From Amphimedon queenslandica (lineage: Eukaryota; Porifera; Demospongiae; Haplosclerida; Niphatidae), in NCBI RefSeq assembly GCF_000090795.2, contig NW_003546500.1, positions 32,677-93,352 on the forward strand: DNA of 60,676 bases, given 5' to 3'. Below, piece after piece: positions 18,880 through 29,699 of this stretch. The position numbers and the translations under genes are program-made. The number at the start of each line of letters is the position of its first letter. Position 1 is the stretch's first letter. The notes beneath the pieces were generated by a model. It did no database searches, was not told the origin of the DNA, and saw only the letters and a program-made list of their open reading frames with translations.

Positions 18880-19824
18880 TCTTACTAATAGAAGATAATT
18901 ATCTTTATATGATTATTCTTATTTTTAGGTTTTAAAAAAATCTTTTTTCTAACTCTCTAAATATTTACCTTTGCCGTTTTTCATCATTTGATTGCTGTAT
19001 TTCAATATAATCATAATTAATATAATACTGAAGTTATAACAGATCGTGCATGCTGTTTATACTTCAGTTAAGGTGTTAAGAAAACACTGCAAGGTGTTAA
19101 GGTGTTATTCATATCTTTCCTGTGAATGACGTTGGCGATTTATAATGATATTCATTGGGATACCGTAAATGAAAAATTAATTAAAATTTTTTCAGGCCGC
19201 CATTGTGGAGGTATACTATCATTAGCTACAATGGACCGACAGGCTAAAAACTGTCAATTCTACTTCTCCACGTCACTCCAGTGGCTCTAAACAGTTGCAG
19301 ACTACCGAAAAGAAATATAAAGGTTGCAATTTTTTTACTTTTGAGGCTATAACTGCTTGCTCTTCTTACAAAACGGCAGAAAGTGTGTCGAGCTCCATTG
19401 GAAACAGTGCAGCAATACCTCCACAATGGCGGCCTGAAGAATTTTCTATTTACGGTATCCCAATGAATATCATTATAAATCGGAACCGTCATTCACAGGA
19501 AAGATATGAATAATACATACAATGTCTTTTGGGTGAAGATTTAGATTTTTATTCTTAAAATTTTAGGCCATTAAAAGTATATAGCTTAAAATCAGCTTCA
19601 TTCTTATTGACAGCTTAAACATCATTATACAAAAAATAAAAAAATCACCAGAAATCACATTTATAAGGATTTATTGTTTACAAGATAAAATCACAGCCTT
19701 GGGGGATTATTATTAATTACATGCAACAGCAAATCAGCAAAATCTATTACTTTAAAAGTTCCATTATATATATAATAATATATAATATAGTCATTTTATA
19801 TAAACTTCTTATGAATGTCACAAT
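18880..19824. other. Intergenic region between GPCR and zinc-finger gene
   Basis: Both flanking genes end here (convergent). The only structure seen is the foldback element at 19105-19513; the rest is AT-rich with no supported gene. Confidence 0.5.
19105..19513. repeat. Long-arm foldback element
   Basis: The left arm 19105-19214 and right arm 19415-19513 are inverted copies ~100 bp long. Both contain TTCATATCTTTCCTGTGAAT, GATATTCATTGGGATACC and GCCGCCATTGTGGAGGTAT in mirror orientation. The ~200-bp centre is single copy here. An 82-codon ORF on the minus strand runs through the right arm and centre but is a by-product of the repeat. It is consistent with a MITE or snapback transposon. Confidence 0.7.
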
Positions 19825-22800
19825 TTACTGACATAAAACCTTTAGCTCAATGTCTATGCACTCCATGCAACCGAAATACAACCGAACATGATATTCATTA
19901 AATCCTGGTTTAGTGGGTGTGGCCTTGACTAGCACTGAGACACGCCCCAAAAGTACACTCTCCTTAAAAGTGGATGCGGCCCATTTCTGAGATCGTGGAA
20001 AGATACTATAAATAGTATCGCCTTTTATGGACATTATTGAAACAGGAGATTGCGTGGGAGGGGTTGTTACGCAGACCACGCCCACAAGAGTCTGCCACGC
20101 CTCTCCTTTGACGTTCAATCTCCAAGAGACCGTGTTTCCTAATTTTACCACGGTCTGATGAGACGGCTCAATAGTGATGCTAATTGGACCGTACAAGGTA
20201 TGATTTAGACTTGGGGCGTCCATTGATAAAAGATCGGACGGACTTACAGGAACATCTTTGTTTATCTGACGGTGTTTGTGTCGTAGGGTCCATTCCTGTA
20301 GCTCTTCAGGACTGTGGGCTTTACAGCAGCGGTATCTACCAGGACAGTTTGACCTGTTGAGGAGAAGGATTGTGATGATCAAGTACAATTAATGTGTCAT
20401 GTCACTCATGTGAGATATGAGAGTGCATTTCCTAATACATATTGATGTACTTATGATATGTAGAAAGTTTGAGCTGATTCCGACAAAAATTTTTTTAGTT
20501 ACAGCCATTTAAAAAAATTGGCCAATTTTTGAAAAATACCCAAGGCTATAGTATAGCCCATGGTTTTTTCCGAAAAATGGCTCCGAAATCACCCCAAATT
20601 TTTATTACATTTTCTGATACATATTGATGTCCTTATGCTCTGTAAAAAGTTTGAGGTGATCCCGACAAAAATTTTTCGAGTTACAGCCATTTAAAAAAAT
20701 CGGTCAATTTTTGAAAAATACCCAAGGCTATAGCCCATGGTTTTTTCCGAAAAATGGCTCCGAAATCACCCCAAATTTTTATTACATTTTCTGATACATA
20801 TTGATGTCCTTATGCTCTGTAAAAAGTTTGAGGTGATCCCGACAAAAATTTTTCGAGTTACAGCCATTTAAAAAAATCGGCCAATTTTTGAAAAATACCC
20901 AAGGCTATAGCCCATGGTTTTTTTTTCCAAAAAATGGCTCCAAAATCACCTCAAATTTTTATTACATTTTCTGATACATATTGATGTCCTTATGCTGTAT
21001 AGAAAGCTTGAGCTGATTCCGACAAAAATTTTTTGAGTTATGGCCATTTAAAAAAATTGGCCAATTTTTTAAAAATTCCCTGTACTATAGCCCATGATTT
21101 TTTCAAAAAAATGGCTCCGAAATTACCCCCAATTTTTATTACATTTTCTGATACACATTGATGTCTTTATGCTGTGTAGAAAGTTTGAGCTGATTCCGAC
21201 AAAAATTTTTTGAGTTACGGCCATTTTAAAAAATCAGCCAATTTTTGAAAAATACCCAAGGCTATAGCCCATGGTTTTTTCCAAAAAATGGCTCTGAAAT
21301 CACCCCCAATTTTTATTACATTTTCTGATACATATTGATGTCTTTATGCTCTGTAGAAAGTTTGAGCTGATTCAGACAAAAATTTTTCAAGTTACGGCTA
21401 TTTAAAAAAATCGGTCAATTTTTGAAATATACCCAAGGCTATAGCCCATGGTTTTTTCCAAAAAATGGCTCCGAAATCACCTCCAATTTTTATTACATTT
21501 TCTGATGCATATTGATGTCTTTATGCTCTGTAGAAAGTTTGAGCTGATTCAGACAAAAATTTTTCGAGTTACAGCCATTTAAAAAAAATCAGCCAATTTT
21601 TGAAATATACCCAAGGCTATAGCCCATGGTTTTTTCCAAAAAATGGCTCCGAAATCACCTCCAATTTTTATTACATTTTCTGATGCATATTGATGTCCTT
21701 ATGCTGTGTAAAAAGTTTGAGCTGATTTCGACAAAAATTTTTCGAGTTACAGCCATTTAAAAAAAATCAGCCAATTTTTGAAAAATACCCAATATAGCCC
21801 ATGGTTTTTCAAAAAAATGGCTCCAAATTTTTATTAAATTTAAAAAATATTCTTATGTACTACATGTACATGTACATACAGATCTAAAATAAAATATTCT
21901 TTTGTTGATTTACTTTTTATTGCATATCTTAAAATCCTCTGGCGTCTGATCGGGAGGAGGTGGGAAAAACCTCCAAAGTTTAGACAACTTTGTATCCTGC
22001 CTTACAATCTCCAGGTGCCTCTCCTTCATGCAGTGTTCCGCAATCTCCCTTGGAGTATCAAATTCTCGATAGCACAAAAAACATGTGAAATCTCTCTCCC
22101 CATCATCATCTTGATCATCTAACCCATTCCCTCCATTTTGTTGAATCTTAGTATCATTATCATCATCATTTAACATAAGCTGATCTGTTAGTCCTAAAAC
22201 ATCCTGTAAAGGTAATACAGCAGATTGTGATACAAGAGGCTGTTCCAATATTGGTTGAAACCCTGAGCTACCAGCAATAGAAGGATTTGAAGCCATAGAA
22301 AGAGAGGTCAGAGGCAGTGGTGGAACAATATCAGTGAATGGCATGTTTAATGGAGCTAGAGGTAGTGACCCTATTGGATTAGGCAGTACAGTGCTAGTTG
22401 AGGGTGTCATTCCAAATGGTGTTAGGCCAGCACTCAATGAACTGTTATTAAACAGAAGTGAATGTGTGTTAGTTATATCGCCAGTTACTAGTGGGGGCTG
22501 TCCAATTTGTGTGGGCGGCATACCAAAGGAGAGTGGATTGTAGCTTGACTGTGGAAAGTTACTGTTAATATTAGTTGATGAAGGATTGTTCTGTTTACTG
22601 GTATCTTGTTTTATAGCCAACTCAGGCTGTGAGAGGACCTGTAGAAGAAAAAATAATATGATTACCCATAAAAATTAACAACTTAAGCATATGTACATGT
22701 ACGTCGTAAAATAAGGTCCCTAAAATATTTATATCATTGCATGTACATACACATGTACATGTTGCATAAAAATTTTAAGCTGATTCCAATCAAAATTGGA

Positions 22801-24009
22801 TATAAAGCTCCTCAAAATTTACCAATGTTCATGAACATAGCATTGTGTAGTTGGTAATTTTGAAGGCGAGAAGTTGTGTTAGCGATGATTTTGTGAAACT
22901 AAAAGCTAAAATTGTCAACTTAAAACTTCCCAGCCATCATAATACATATATAAAAAATAAATAAAAAATGCATCCTCAGCTTTCATTAAGAACTCACTCC
23001 AGTTCTTCCGGTACTTCCAACTGACCGAGTACCCACTGGTCTCTGATCCATGAGTGCCGGGAAAAACTTACTAGCCTCGTCATAAGTGAGACTCTCGCCT
23101 CCGCTCGGGAGGGACATGTTATAGTCCCCGCCCACTCCGCTAGTCTGACCAATCAGATCAGAGCTTGAAGAGGAAAGGTCTTCGTGAAAACGAAGCGTAT
23201 TTGATTCATTTATTCCCGAGAGAGTGGGAAGGTCTGGCTGAGATTTTTTTCGTAGCGTCTGTAGACCGTCCACTAAATTAGAAACGGCGGATTCTAGATT
23301 TGGGGATTTGCTTTTGGATTTTCTTGAAGCAGAAGTGGCAGAAGTTGGAGGAGGTGAAGGAGAGGATCCATTGTACTGTCTGTGACTGGGAGAGGATATT
23401 CTTAATTGTTGGAGGAGGAGTCGTTGTTCCTCATATAACTCTTTAATGTGGCTTTGGTAGGATTGAAAATCCTTCCCTAGGAATTACAATAATGAGTTAA
23501 TATAACATCCTGTACTGTATGATATGCAAGTGTGTGTCAAACTTTCTACATAGCATAAGTACATCAATATGTATCAGTAAATGTAATAAAAATTTGGGAT
23601 GATTTCGGAGCCATTTTAAGGAAAAAGCAATGGACTATAGCCTTGGGTATTTTTTAAAATTTGCCACTTCTTTAAATACAGTACTATTACAACTCAAAAG
23701 TTTTAGTCACAATCAGCTCAAACTTTCTACAAACATGTACATGTACATTCACACATACATGTAGCATAAAGACATAAATATTATTTATTAGTTAGACTGT
23801 TATTTCTACAAGCAAATCCCCAAAAGTATAATCTTCCCATTTGCTTGGCAGTAAATCCAAATCTTAATCAATAATAATAAACAGTCTCTACCTGTTTCTC
23901 TCTCCACAGTCCATATGACCATCTCCTCCACTGCATGAGGGAACCAGGGGTTGTTCTCCCTTGTCTTTTCAAAGCAGCCACGATGATCAGCCATACTGCA
24001 CACCTACAA

Positions 24010-24089
<80 letters not shown>

Positions 24090-26871
24090 ATGTACAATAC
24101 TTTTTATAATGAACTATACAATGGGCACTTTGAAAGTGTCTCTGTTATACAGAGGTGTCCTTTATGTGGAGGTTATTTTATACAGTAAGGAATGTAATTG
24201 GTACACTAGGTGCTGTCCATTAAATGGAGGTGTACGCTATAGAGAGTGTCCATTAAAAGAGGCTATAATTATAAAACACTATCTGTACTAATGGCCATAA
24301 TACTTAATGGTCACTGGCAGTCTTGTACTACTGTACTAGCTACTGAATATGTGAAGAGTATAAGTTATTGAATAACTAAAATAACAAATACATGTACATT
24401 ATTATTATTATTTAAATAAAAGGTGTACATGTACATGTATTATAATAATTATCAAACAGTTTTGAAAGTGAAAATGATGACAATATACAGACTAACAAGA
24501 GGAGTCCAAGAATAACAAAAACAGGACAATAAATTAATCAACAACAAACAGCAAAAACACGTACATGTACACGTACATGTACGTGTACACACGCATTACC
24601 TTAAAAGGAGATTTGCTGGTCTGCATGTGCTTAGGTACAGGTGGTATTGCAATGAATTCTCCGTAAGACGAACACAATCGACTGGACGGGATGACTCTCA
24701 ACCCTCGCCACATGTGTCCTCGTTCACACGTGTGGACTTTACCACCTTCAGCCTTCAGGGTCAGTACAAGATCGAGGCCGGAGTTATAGCCACGCCCACT
24801 GAGGGAGTCAAAGAAACAGGTACGGCAGACGGTGAGACGACTCTCGTAACATTTAGAGATTGAGAACAAGAGGTCGTTAGGGATACTTGATATAGAGGTG
24901 AAAAGACACTTCTCTGGAACGTAATACTGGGGACCTGACGGAGTAGAAGAATGAGATACAGTATGTACATGTACATGCATGAAATGAGAATAGAATATTT
25001 GGTATGAGAATGAAAATGTATAGCATGAGAATAGAATTGTATAATACATGTAGTCACTAGTGTATGAGAATATAAAGGAATATGTTTTTTCAATCAAGAA
25101 TACATGTACATGTACAACATGTGACAATAGACCAATACAAGTACCATTTACATGTAAAGGCACTGGTACATGTTCACGGACATACTTTCATTCTGTTCTT
25201 CTTCATTGGTTGATGAGTTGAGAGTTGAGACTATTCCATTGTCCTTTATGTATTTAGAAAAATTACCTAATAATATAAATAAAATTAATTAATAATTTAC
25301 AATTTTATACATGTATGTACATGTAATATCAATTAGAATCTCTCTCTCTCCCCCCCTCTCTCCTCTATTATCTCACCATATCCTACTCCTGAGTCCTTCT
25401 CTACAGTCCAAATGACCAGTTCCTCCACAGAATGAGCACGAGTGAATCCAGCGTCGTATTTCAACTCAAAACATTTCAAGTGGTCAGATTTTGAACAATA
25501 ACTGTGGCATTTATCCTATTAACAGTAATAATAATTATCATTATTATTAATAGTACTTAATAACTTTAAAACATTCTGCTGCATCAAACAAAAACCCATT
25601 AGTTCGATTGTCACGAAATCCGTGACAAGCAAAAACCCATTAGTTCCATTGTCACGTAATCAGTGACAAGCAAAAACCCATTAGTTCCATTGTCACGAAA
25701 TCTGTGACAAGCAAAAAACCTGTACTAAAAACCTATTTTGGAGCAACTTCAAAAATTTGTAAAAAATCCAATTTTGATCAGAATCAGTTCAAACTTTCTA
25801 CACAACATAAGTACATGTATATGTATCAGAAAATGCTATAAAAATTGAGCATTCTCTAATTTTCATTTCTGGCAAAATTTGGCCCGTGACCCTGTACTAT
25901 AGTACAGGGACTTTGGCCCAATTTTGGAGCAACTTTTAAAAATCGTAAAAAAAATCCAAATTTGATCGGAATCAGCTCAAACTTGAAACACAGCATAAGA
26001 ACATGTATATGTATCAGATAAAGTTATAAAAATTGAGAATTCTCTACTTTTCATTTTTGGCAAAATTGGGCCCATGACCCTGTACTATAGTACAGGAACT
26101 TTGGCCTGATTTTGATCAAAATCAACATAAAGTTTCTACACAACATACATGTACAGTACATTATGTTCATGTAAGTAATTGTGAATGAATTGGTGAGGTA
26201 TTGCTATTGTCTTACTATCGGCCTGTTAGGTTTAATAAGAGGAACACTTATCGGGACATTCTTCAATCCATTGAAATTACTGCAGAGTGAGCTAGCAGGA
26301 ATTACCTAATAATACACATACAATTAATGCTAATGCACATGTACATGTACATGTATTATATCATTAGAAATGTATTAATGCACATGTATTATATTAAGAA
26401 TAAAAGAGAATTAATGTATAAAGTGTACACTGTACTACAGTGTAGACTATACACATGTACATGTACGTGTACAGTAGCATATCTTTTGGGTAAAGTTTAA
26501 ATATATACATGTATTTGTCTTTCTGTGATAAAGGACTAAAATAACAAATAATGTTTCTATAATTATTATTTATACTATAAACATTGATACTAGTTAGGAC
26601 TTTAATCAATAAACTACAAGTACTACTAAAATTAAATTGTAATATTCTTATACCTCAAATCAATAAAATACATTATATTATATTAAACTACACTACAGTA
26701 TATTAAAAGTGACATATTAAATATATTCTAAATAATGCCCCCTACCTTTACTGACTTCCATGGACTTTTACAAATGAGACATATCGGCTTGTATCCTTCC
26801 CAGTCAAGAGGTTTCTTGACTTCCATCAGGCGACAATAGAAACAGAACTTACAGACATCAATAGCCTATGA

Positions 26872-26909
<38 letters not shown>

Positions 26910-27197
26910 TCTCATATTATGTAAAATAATTGAGTATTATACATGTACATGTACAGTAAGGAATGTAATTGGTACACTAGGTGCTGTCCGTTAAATGGAG
27001 GCGTACGCTATAGAGAGTGTCCATTAAGAGAGGCTATACTGTACATGTACATGTATATTATAATTACTTGTATGTAGCATTTAGCAATGTCTTCAAGAAG
27101 ATGGGAGGGAATATCCTTAAGTGATTGAAACTTTATCTCTACCTTCTCTGGATCCAATACACCTTTAAACAAACAAAAACATATATGTACTCTCTCT

Positions 27198-27274
<77 letters not shown>

Positions 27275-28945
27275 CCCCCCCTCTCTCCCTCTCTCTCCCC
27301 CCTCTCTCTCTCTCCCCTCACCTCCAGTGCTGCTTAGATCAGGAAACTCATCCAAATCAAAACCAGAGAAGTTCCTAGCAGCTGGAGCACGTGAATAATT
27401 AGCCCTCCCTCTCCCCCTCCCTCCTTTCCTGGAGCTATATCTCCTCCACTTATCAACATCTTCTTCATCATCTTCATCATCATTCCCTCCTCCTCCTCCC
27501 CCTCCCTCTCCTCCTGTTACTTGTCTCCTATTGCTTGTTGATATTATGTGTGGATGATGCTTCTCTATGTATTTCCTGAAAGTCATATCTAAACAACAAC
27601 AACAACAACAACAACAATAACAACAATAACAACAATACTATTATATGTGTATACTAATTATTGAATAAATGTAGATTTACATACATTGTACAGGCTACAC
27701 ATAATAATAATAAAACATGTACATATAACATTTTGTTTAATGTCTAATGTACATGTATGGATAATATTATCAAGAGTAAATAATACCTACAGAGAGTATC
27801 CAACAGCCCTATTGAGGCCTGCTGCTAGTGTGTGGATTCCTAGGAACTAGGAAGTCACGTTCCGCTGCACTTCCGCATACTTCAGTAGTTTTCAATCAAT
27901 GTTTATACAGATGTGTTGTTATAACAACATTATCATTGATAATATACAGAAGTATCCTGAACGTGACTTCCTAGAAATCCACACACTTCCAGTAGCTGAG
28001 ATGGGGCCGTTGGATACTCTCTGTAGGTATTATTTACTCTTGATAGTATTAGGAATACATGTGAGTGTATGCATAAAATAATAGTAGTACAAATACATGT
28101 ACAAGTGTATATTACTAACTGTATTCTCTCTCTATGGTCCATATCACCAGTTCCTCAATCGTGTGAGCAAACCAAATATCAGAATTAGCTGATCTCTCGT
28201 AGCAGACGTAATGATCATCCTTCTGGCACATGCTCAGAGGTTTGTCAGAATTCCTTCGAGCCCAGGACGGCATCCCGGGTATTGGGATCTCAGAAAAGTC
28301 CCCAAAATTCTCGCAAAGTCGACTTGAAGGCATCAGCCAGAGGCTTTCACAAAATTTCTTACATTCCTGGCAAAATTTGAACCCACCCTCGTACGTAATG
28401 GGGCAGGAAAGGTTTCGCCTGTAGTAGCAGACTTTACAGACGAGGTTTCCACGAAGGTAGCAGGTCATGACATCTTCGAGTAACTCAGGGAGTATCTTAG
28501 AACTGCTGTGGAACACTGTTGTATGAGGACGAAACCCTATTGATTAGGAATAGATTAGTGTTGATAATTATTGTGGAGGTGAGGGGAGAGAGAGAGAGAG
28601 AGAGATAGAGAGAGAGAGAGGAGAGAGGTGTTTATTTATAAATTGTAACAGAAGTACACTCGTAATGATTCAAGTAGGTACAGTTAACAGTTCTAAGACT
28701 ATTAGAACTGTTAACTGTACCTTAACACAAACTGTATCACAAACCATTAGATACAACATATGTACATATATTGATCAACTGGATTAGCTTGTAACAGCAA
28801 TATGTAAGGGAACAGATATCACTTACATGTTACATGCATATACTACATGTACATAAATGATAGTTGGCATCTAATTAAATGCGTGGGTCGATTTCCCCTC
28901 CTATAGCACACACTTACTTTTCCTTATCCTTGAAGATTGAGACAT
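19825..28945 (-). CDS. Multi-module zinc-finger protein, HELZ/ZC3H7-like, no helicase domain (13 exons, ~1138 aa)
   Basis: Exons, 5' to 3' on the minus strand, were worked out by GT..AG borders and frame continuity: 28945-28918, 28536-28120, 27588-27322, 27162-27068, 26865-26746, 26305-26216, 25515-25377, 25266-25186, 24934-24600, 24003-23892, 23476-22998, 22638-21914, 20353-19825. Total 3417 bp, in frame. Three copies of a module occur at ~20-148, ~245-385 and ~415-561: CxxC pairs, a PSSRLCxxFG-like stretch, then a Cys/His set ending in EELVIWTVERE. Residues 562-900 are low-complexity Ser/Pro-rich. A matrin-like C2H2 finger uses C907, C910, H923 and H929. A CCCH finger C960-x5-C-x5-C-x3-H976 followed by SPEELQEW is assembled across the last intron. 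A C-terminal beta-rich domain (~1010-1138) resembles that of HELZ/MOV10-type RNA helicases, but no helicase follows. Likely RNA-binding; family placement is from memory. Confidence 0.75.
20430..21850. repeat. Tandem satellite, ~178-bp unit, about 8 copies
   Basis: The marker ATATTGATGTCCTTATGCT (with small changes) recurs at about 20440, 20618, 20796, 20976, 21152, 21330, 21507 and 21686, so the period is 176-180 bp. Each unit also has GAGCTGATTCCGACAAAAAT, CCCAAGGCTATAGCCCATGG and AAAATGGCTCCGAAATCACC. The array fills nearly all of the last intron of the zinc-finger gene. Outer copies are more decayed (GGCTATAGTATAGCCCATGG in the first). Confidence 0.9.
22720..22850. repeat. Fragment of the dispersed repeat in an intron
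   Basis: AAGCTGATTCCAATCAAAAT and nearby CATGTACATG runs match the dispersed repeat family related to the 178-bp satellite. It lies in the intron between 22638 and 22998. Confidence 0.5.
23540..23760. repeat. Dispersed-repeat copy in an intron
   Basis: Reverse-orientation copy: ACTTTCTACATAGCATAAGT, GATTTCGGAGCCATTTTAAG and GGACTATAGCCTTGGGTATT match the satellite unit. It lies between the exons at 23476 and 23892. Confidence 0.65.
24007..24088. repeat. (AAT)n microsatellite
   Basis: About 27 uninterrupted AAT triplets directly upstream (in gene sense) of the exon that starts at 24003, so the repeat sits very close to a splice acceptor. Any poly-Asn reading of it is an artefact. Confidence 0.95.
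24160..24275. repeat. Dispersed ~100-bp repeat, copy 1
   Basis: ACAGTAAGGAATGTAATTGG, CACTAGGTGCTGTCCATTAA and GCTATAGAGAGTGTCCATTA recur nearly unchanged at 26952-27040 in another intron of the same gene. Confidence 0.65.
25592..25719. repeat. Minisatellite, ~43-bp unit, three copies
   Basis: AAAAACCCATTAGTTCCATT, TGTCACG, AAATC and GTGACAAGC repeat three times in a row, each ending with an imperfect TCACG/CGTGA palindrome. It lies in the intron between 25515 and 26216. Confidence 0.8.
25730..26150. repeat. Dispersed palindrome-bearing repeat, two-plus tandem copies
   Basis: Perfect CCTGTACTATAGTACAGG palindromes lie at about 25891-25908 and, slightly altered, 26079-26096, with AATCAGCTCAAACTT and CATGTATATGTATCAGA in each copy, spaced about 188 bp. 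Confidence 0.8.
26952..27040. repeat. Dispersed ~100-bp repeat, copy 2
   Basis: Nearly identical to 24160-24275 (ACAGTAAGGAATGTAATTGG ... GCTATAGAGAGTGTCCATTA), in the same orientation. Confidence 0.65.
27190..27310. repeat. (CT)n microsatellite
   Basis: Long CT tract with some CCC interruptions in the short intron between the exons at 27322 and 27162. In the gene's sense it is a purine (GA) tract. Ser/Leu or Arg/Glu repeat ORFs across it are artefacts. Confidence 0.95.
27591..27640. repeat. (AAC)n microsatellite
   Basis: AAC triplets, then AAC/AAT mixtures, directly next to the splice acceptor of the exon starting at 27588; the GTT tract forms part of its polypyrimidine-like context. Confidence 0.85.
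27763..28050. repeat. Foldback element in an intron
   Basis: The left arm 27763-27862 and right arm 27959-28050 are inverted copies. Both contain ATCAAGAGTAAATAATACCT, ACAGAGAGTATCCAAC, GTGTGTGGATT and AGGAAGTCACGTTC in mirror order, around a ~95-bp centre. It inserted into intron 2 of the zinc-finger gene and has no coding capacity. Confidence 0.75.
28676..28722. repeat. Perfect 20-bp hairpin
   Basis: AGGTACAGTTAACAGTTCTA is followed by a 7-base loop (AGACTAT) and then its exact reverse complement. It lies in the first intron of the zinc-finger gene, after an (AG)n tract at about 28586-28625. It could be the remains of a small foldback element or a structured intron element. Confidence 0.7.
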
Positions 28946-29312
28946 TTTGTTTATCATAAAAATAATAATAATCTATCCTTTCCTGCGGATTAAATAAATC
29001 ATAAACTGTCACGTAATACAGGAATGAATCTTACAAGATTAACACGAGACCTTAGAAGCTTACCTTATGTTGTGTTTAACCTTTTTTAAAGAAGCTTAAA
29101 GTGAAGGCATGACTGTCAAGACAGCAATACTTTCTCTCTATAAATCATGTGATATTGGCCACGGCTCTATATTCATAAGCTGACTCAGAAAAAAACAAGC
29201 CGACTTGCAAAAGAGAGCGACTATGCGGCGGCCATGTCAGCAGCCACGCCCTTACCATTGTTTTAGTTAATTAATGACTATGAATAATTAACTAATGTTA
29301 ATGCATTATTTT

Positions 29313-29377
29313 ACCGGAAATGAAACTGTAAACCGGAAGTGTATTGCTCATTTCCGGTAGAATTTTGATTTCCGGTT
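29313..29377. promoter_or_regulatory. Cluster of four CCGGAA (ETS-type) sites
   Basis: ACCGGAAAT (313-321), ACCGGAAGT (332-340), ATTTCCGGT (350-358) and ATTTCCGGT (368-376) occur within 65 bp, two in each orientation. CCGGAAGT is the classic ETS factor site. The cluster is ~370 bp upstream of the zinc-finger start codon (28945), and a GCGGCGGCCATG stretch (near 29226) lies between. It is a plausible promoter of that gene; the binding factor is inference. Confidence 0.45.
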
Positions 29378-29558
29378 AATTTATGGCTTGAAATCACTTT
29401 ATTTTTTGTGCAAGCTAACATTAATTCTACTAAATTTGAACCAACAAATTAATATTTTAAATTTAAATTTTGAAGCCACACTATAAAGTATGGTACATGC
29501 ACTGACAAATAAATAAAATTATCTTTAGACATCAATTAAGTGTGTGATTCAAGTCAGT

Positions 29559-29637
29559 CTCAGTGTATGATATAACATCAGAGATCATGTTCCATTTCTT
29601 AATAGTTTAACATGCATCTCATCACTGTATACACTAG
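29559..29637 (-). promoter_or_regulatory. Candidate SECIS element of selenoprotein gene A
   Basis: In the minus-strand 3' UTR, 63-141 bases after the stop codon. Helix I is AGTGTAT/ATACACT. TGAT at 29624-29621 faces TGAT at 29580-29577, giving the tandem G.A core. Helix II is 11 bp (GAGAT-g-CATGTT with AACATGATCTC, one bulged G). The apical loop begins with AAAC, so the unpaired AA is present. The base before the core TGA is G, not the usual A. The same layout recurs after gene B. Confidence 0.72.
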
Positions 29638-29699
29638 CTGATAATGAATCACACTATTGATGGATATTTTAGTAGCCTAAAAGCAATTCATTTGACTCA

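Noticed and set aside
19244..19492. 82-codon minus-strand ORF in the foldback element
   Set aside because: It spans one arm and the unique centre and resembles no transposase that I recognise; best explained as chance openness in a MITE-like repeat.
20430..21850. CRISPR-like array
   Set aside because: Unit is ~178 bp with no unique spacers, in an intron of a eukaryotic gene; it is a satellite.
21910..22638. Zinc-finger gene ending at the TAA at 21910
   Set aside because: A GTAAAT donor six bases before the stop joins in phase to the exon at 20353 and builds a complete CCCH finger, which is a better model. The shorter ending remains possible as an isoform.
23935..24291. 118-codon ORF with a run of Asn
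   Set aside because: Created by translating the (AAT)n microsatellite; it overlaps an exon of the zinc-finger gene on the other strand.
27125..27337. Ser/Leu and Arg/Glu repeat ORFs on both strands
   Set aside because: Translations of the (CT)n microsatellite in an intron.
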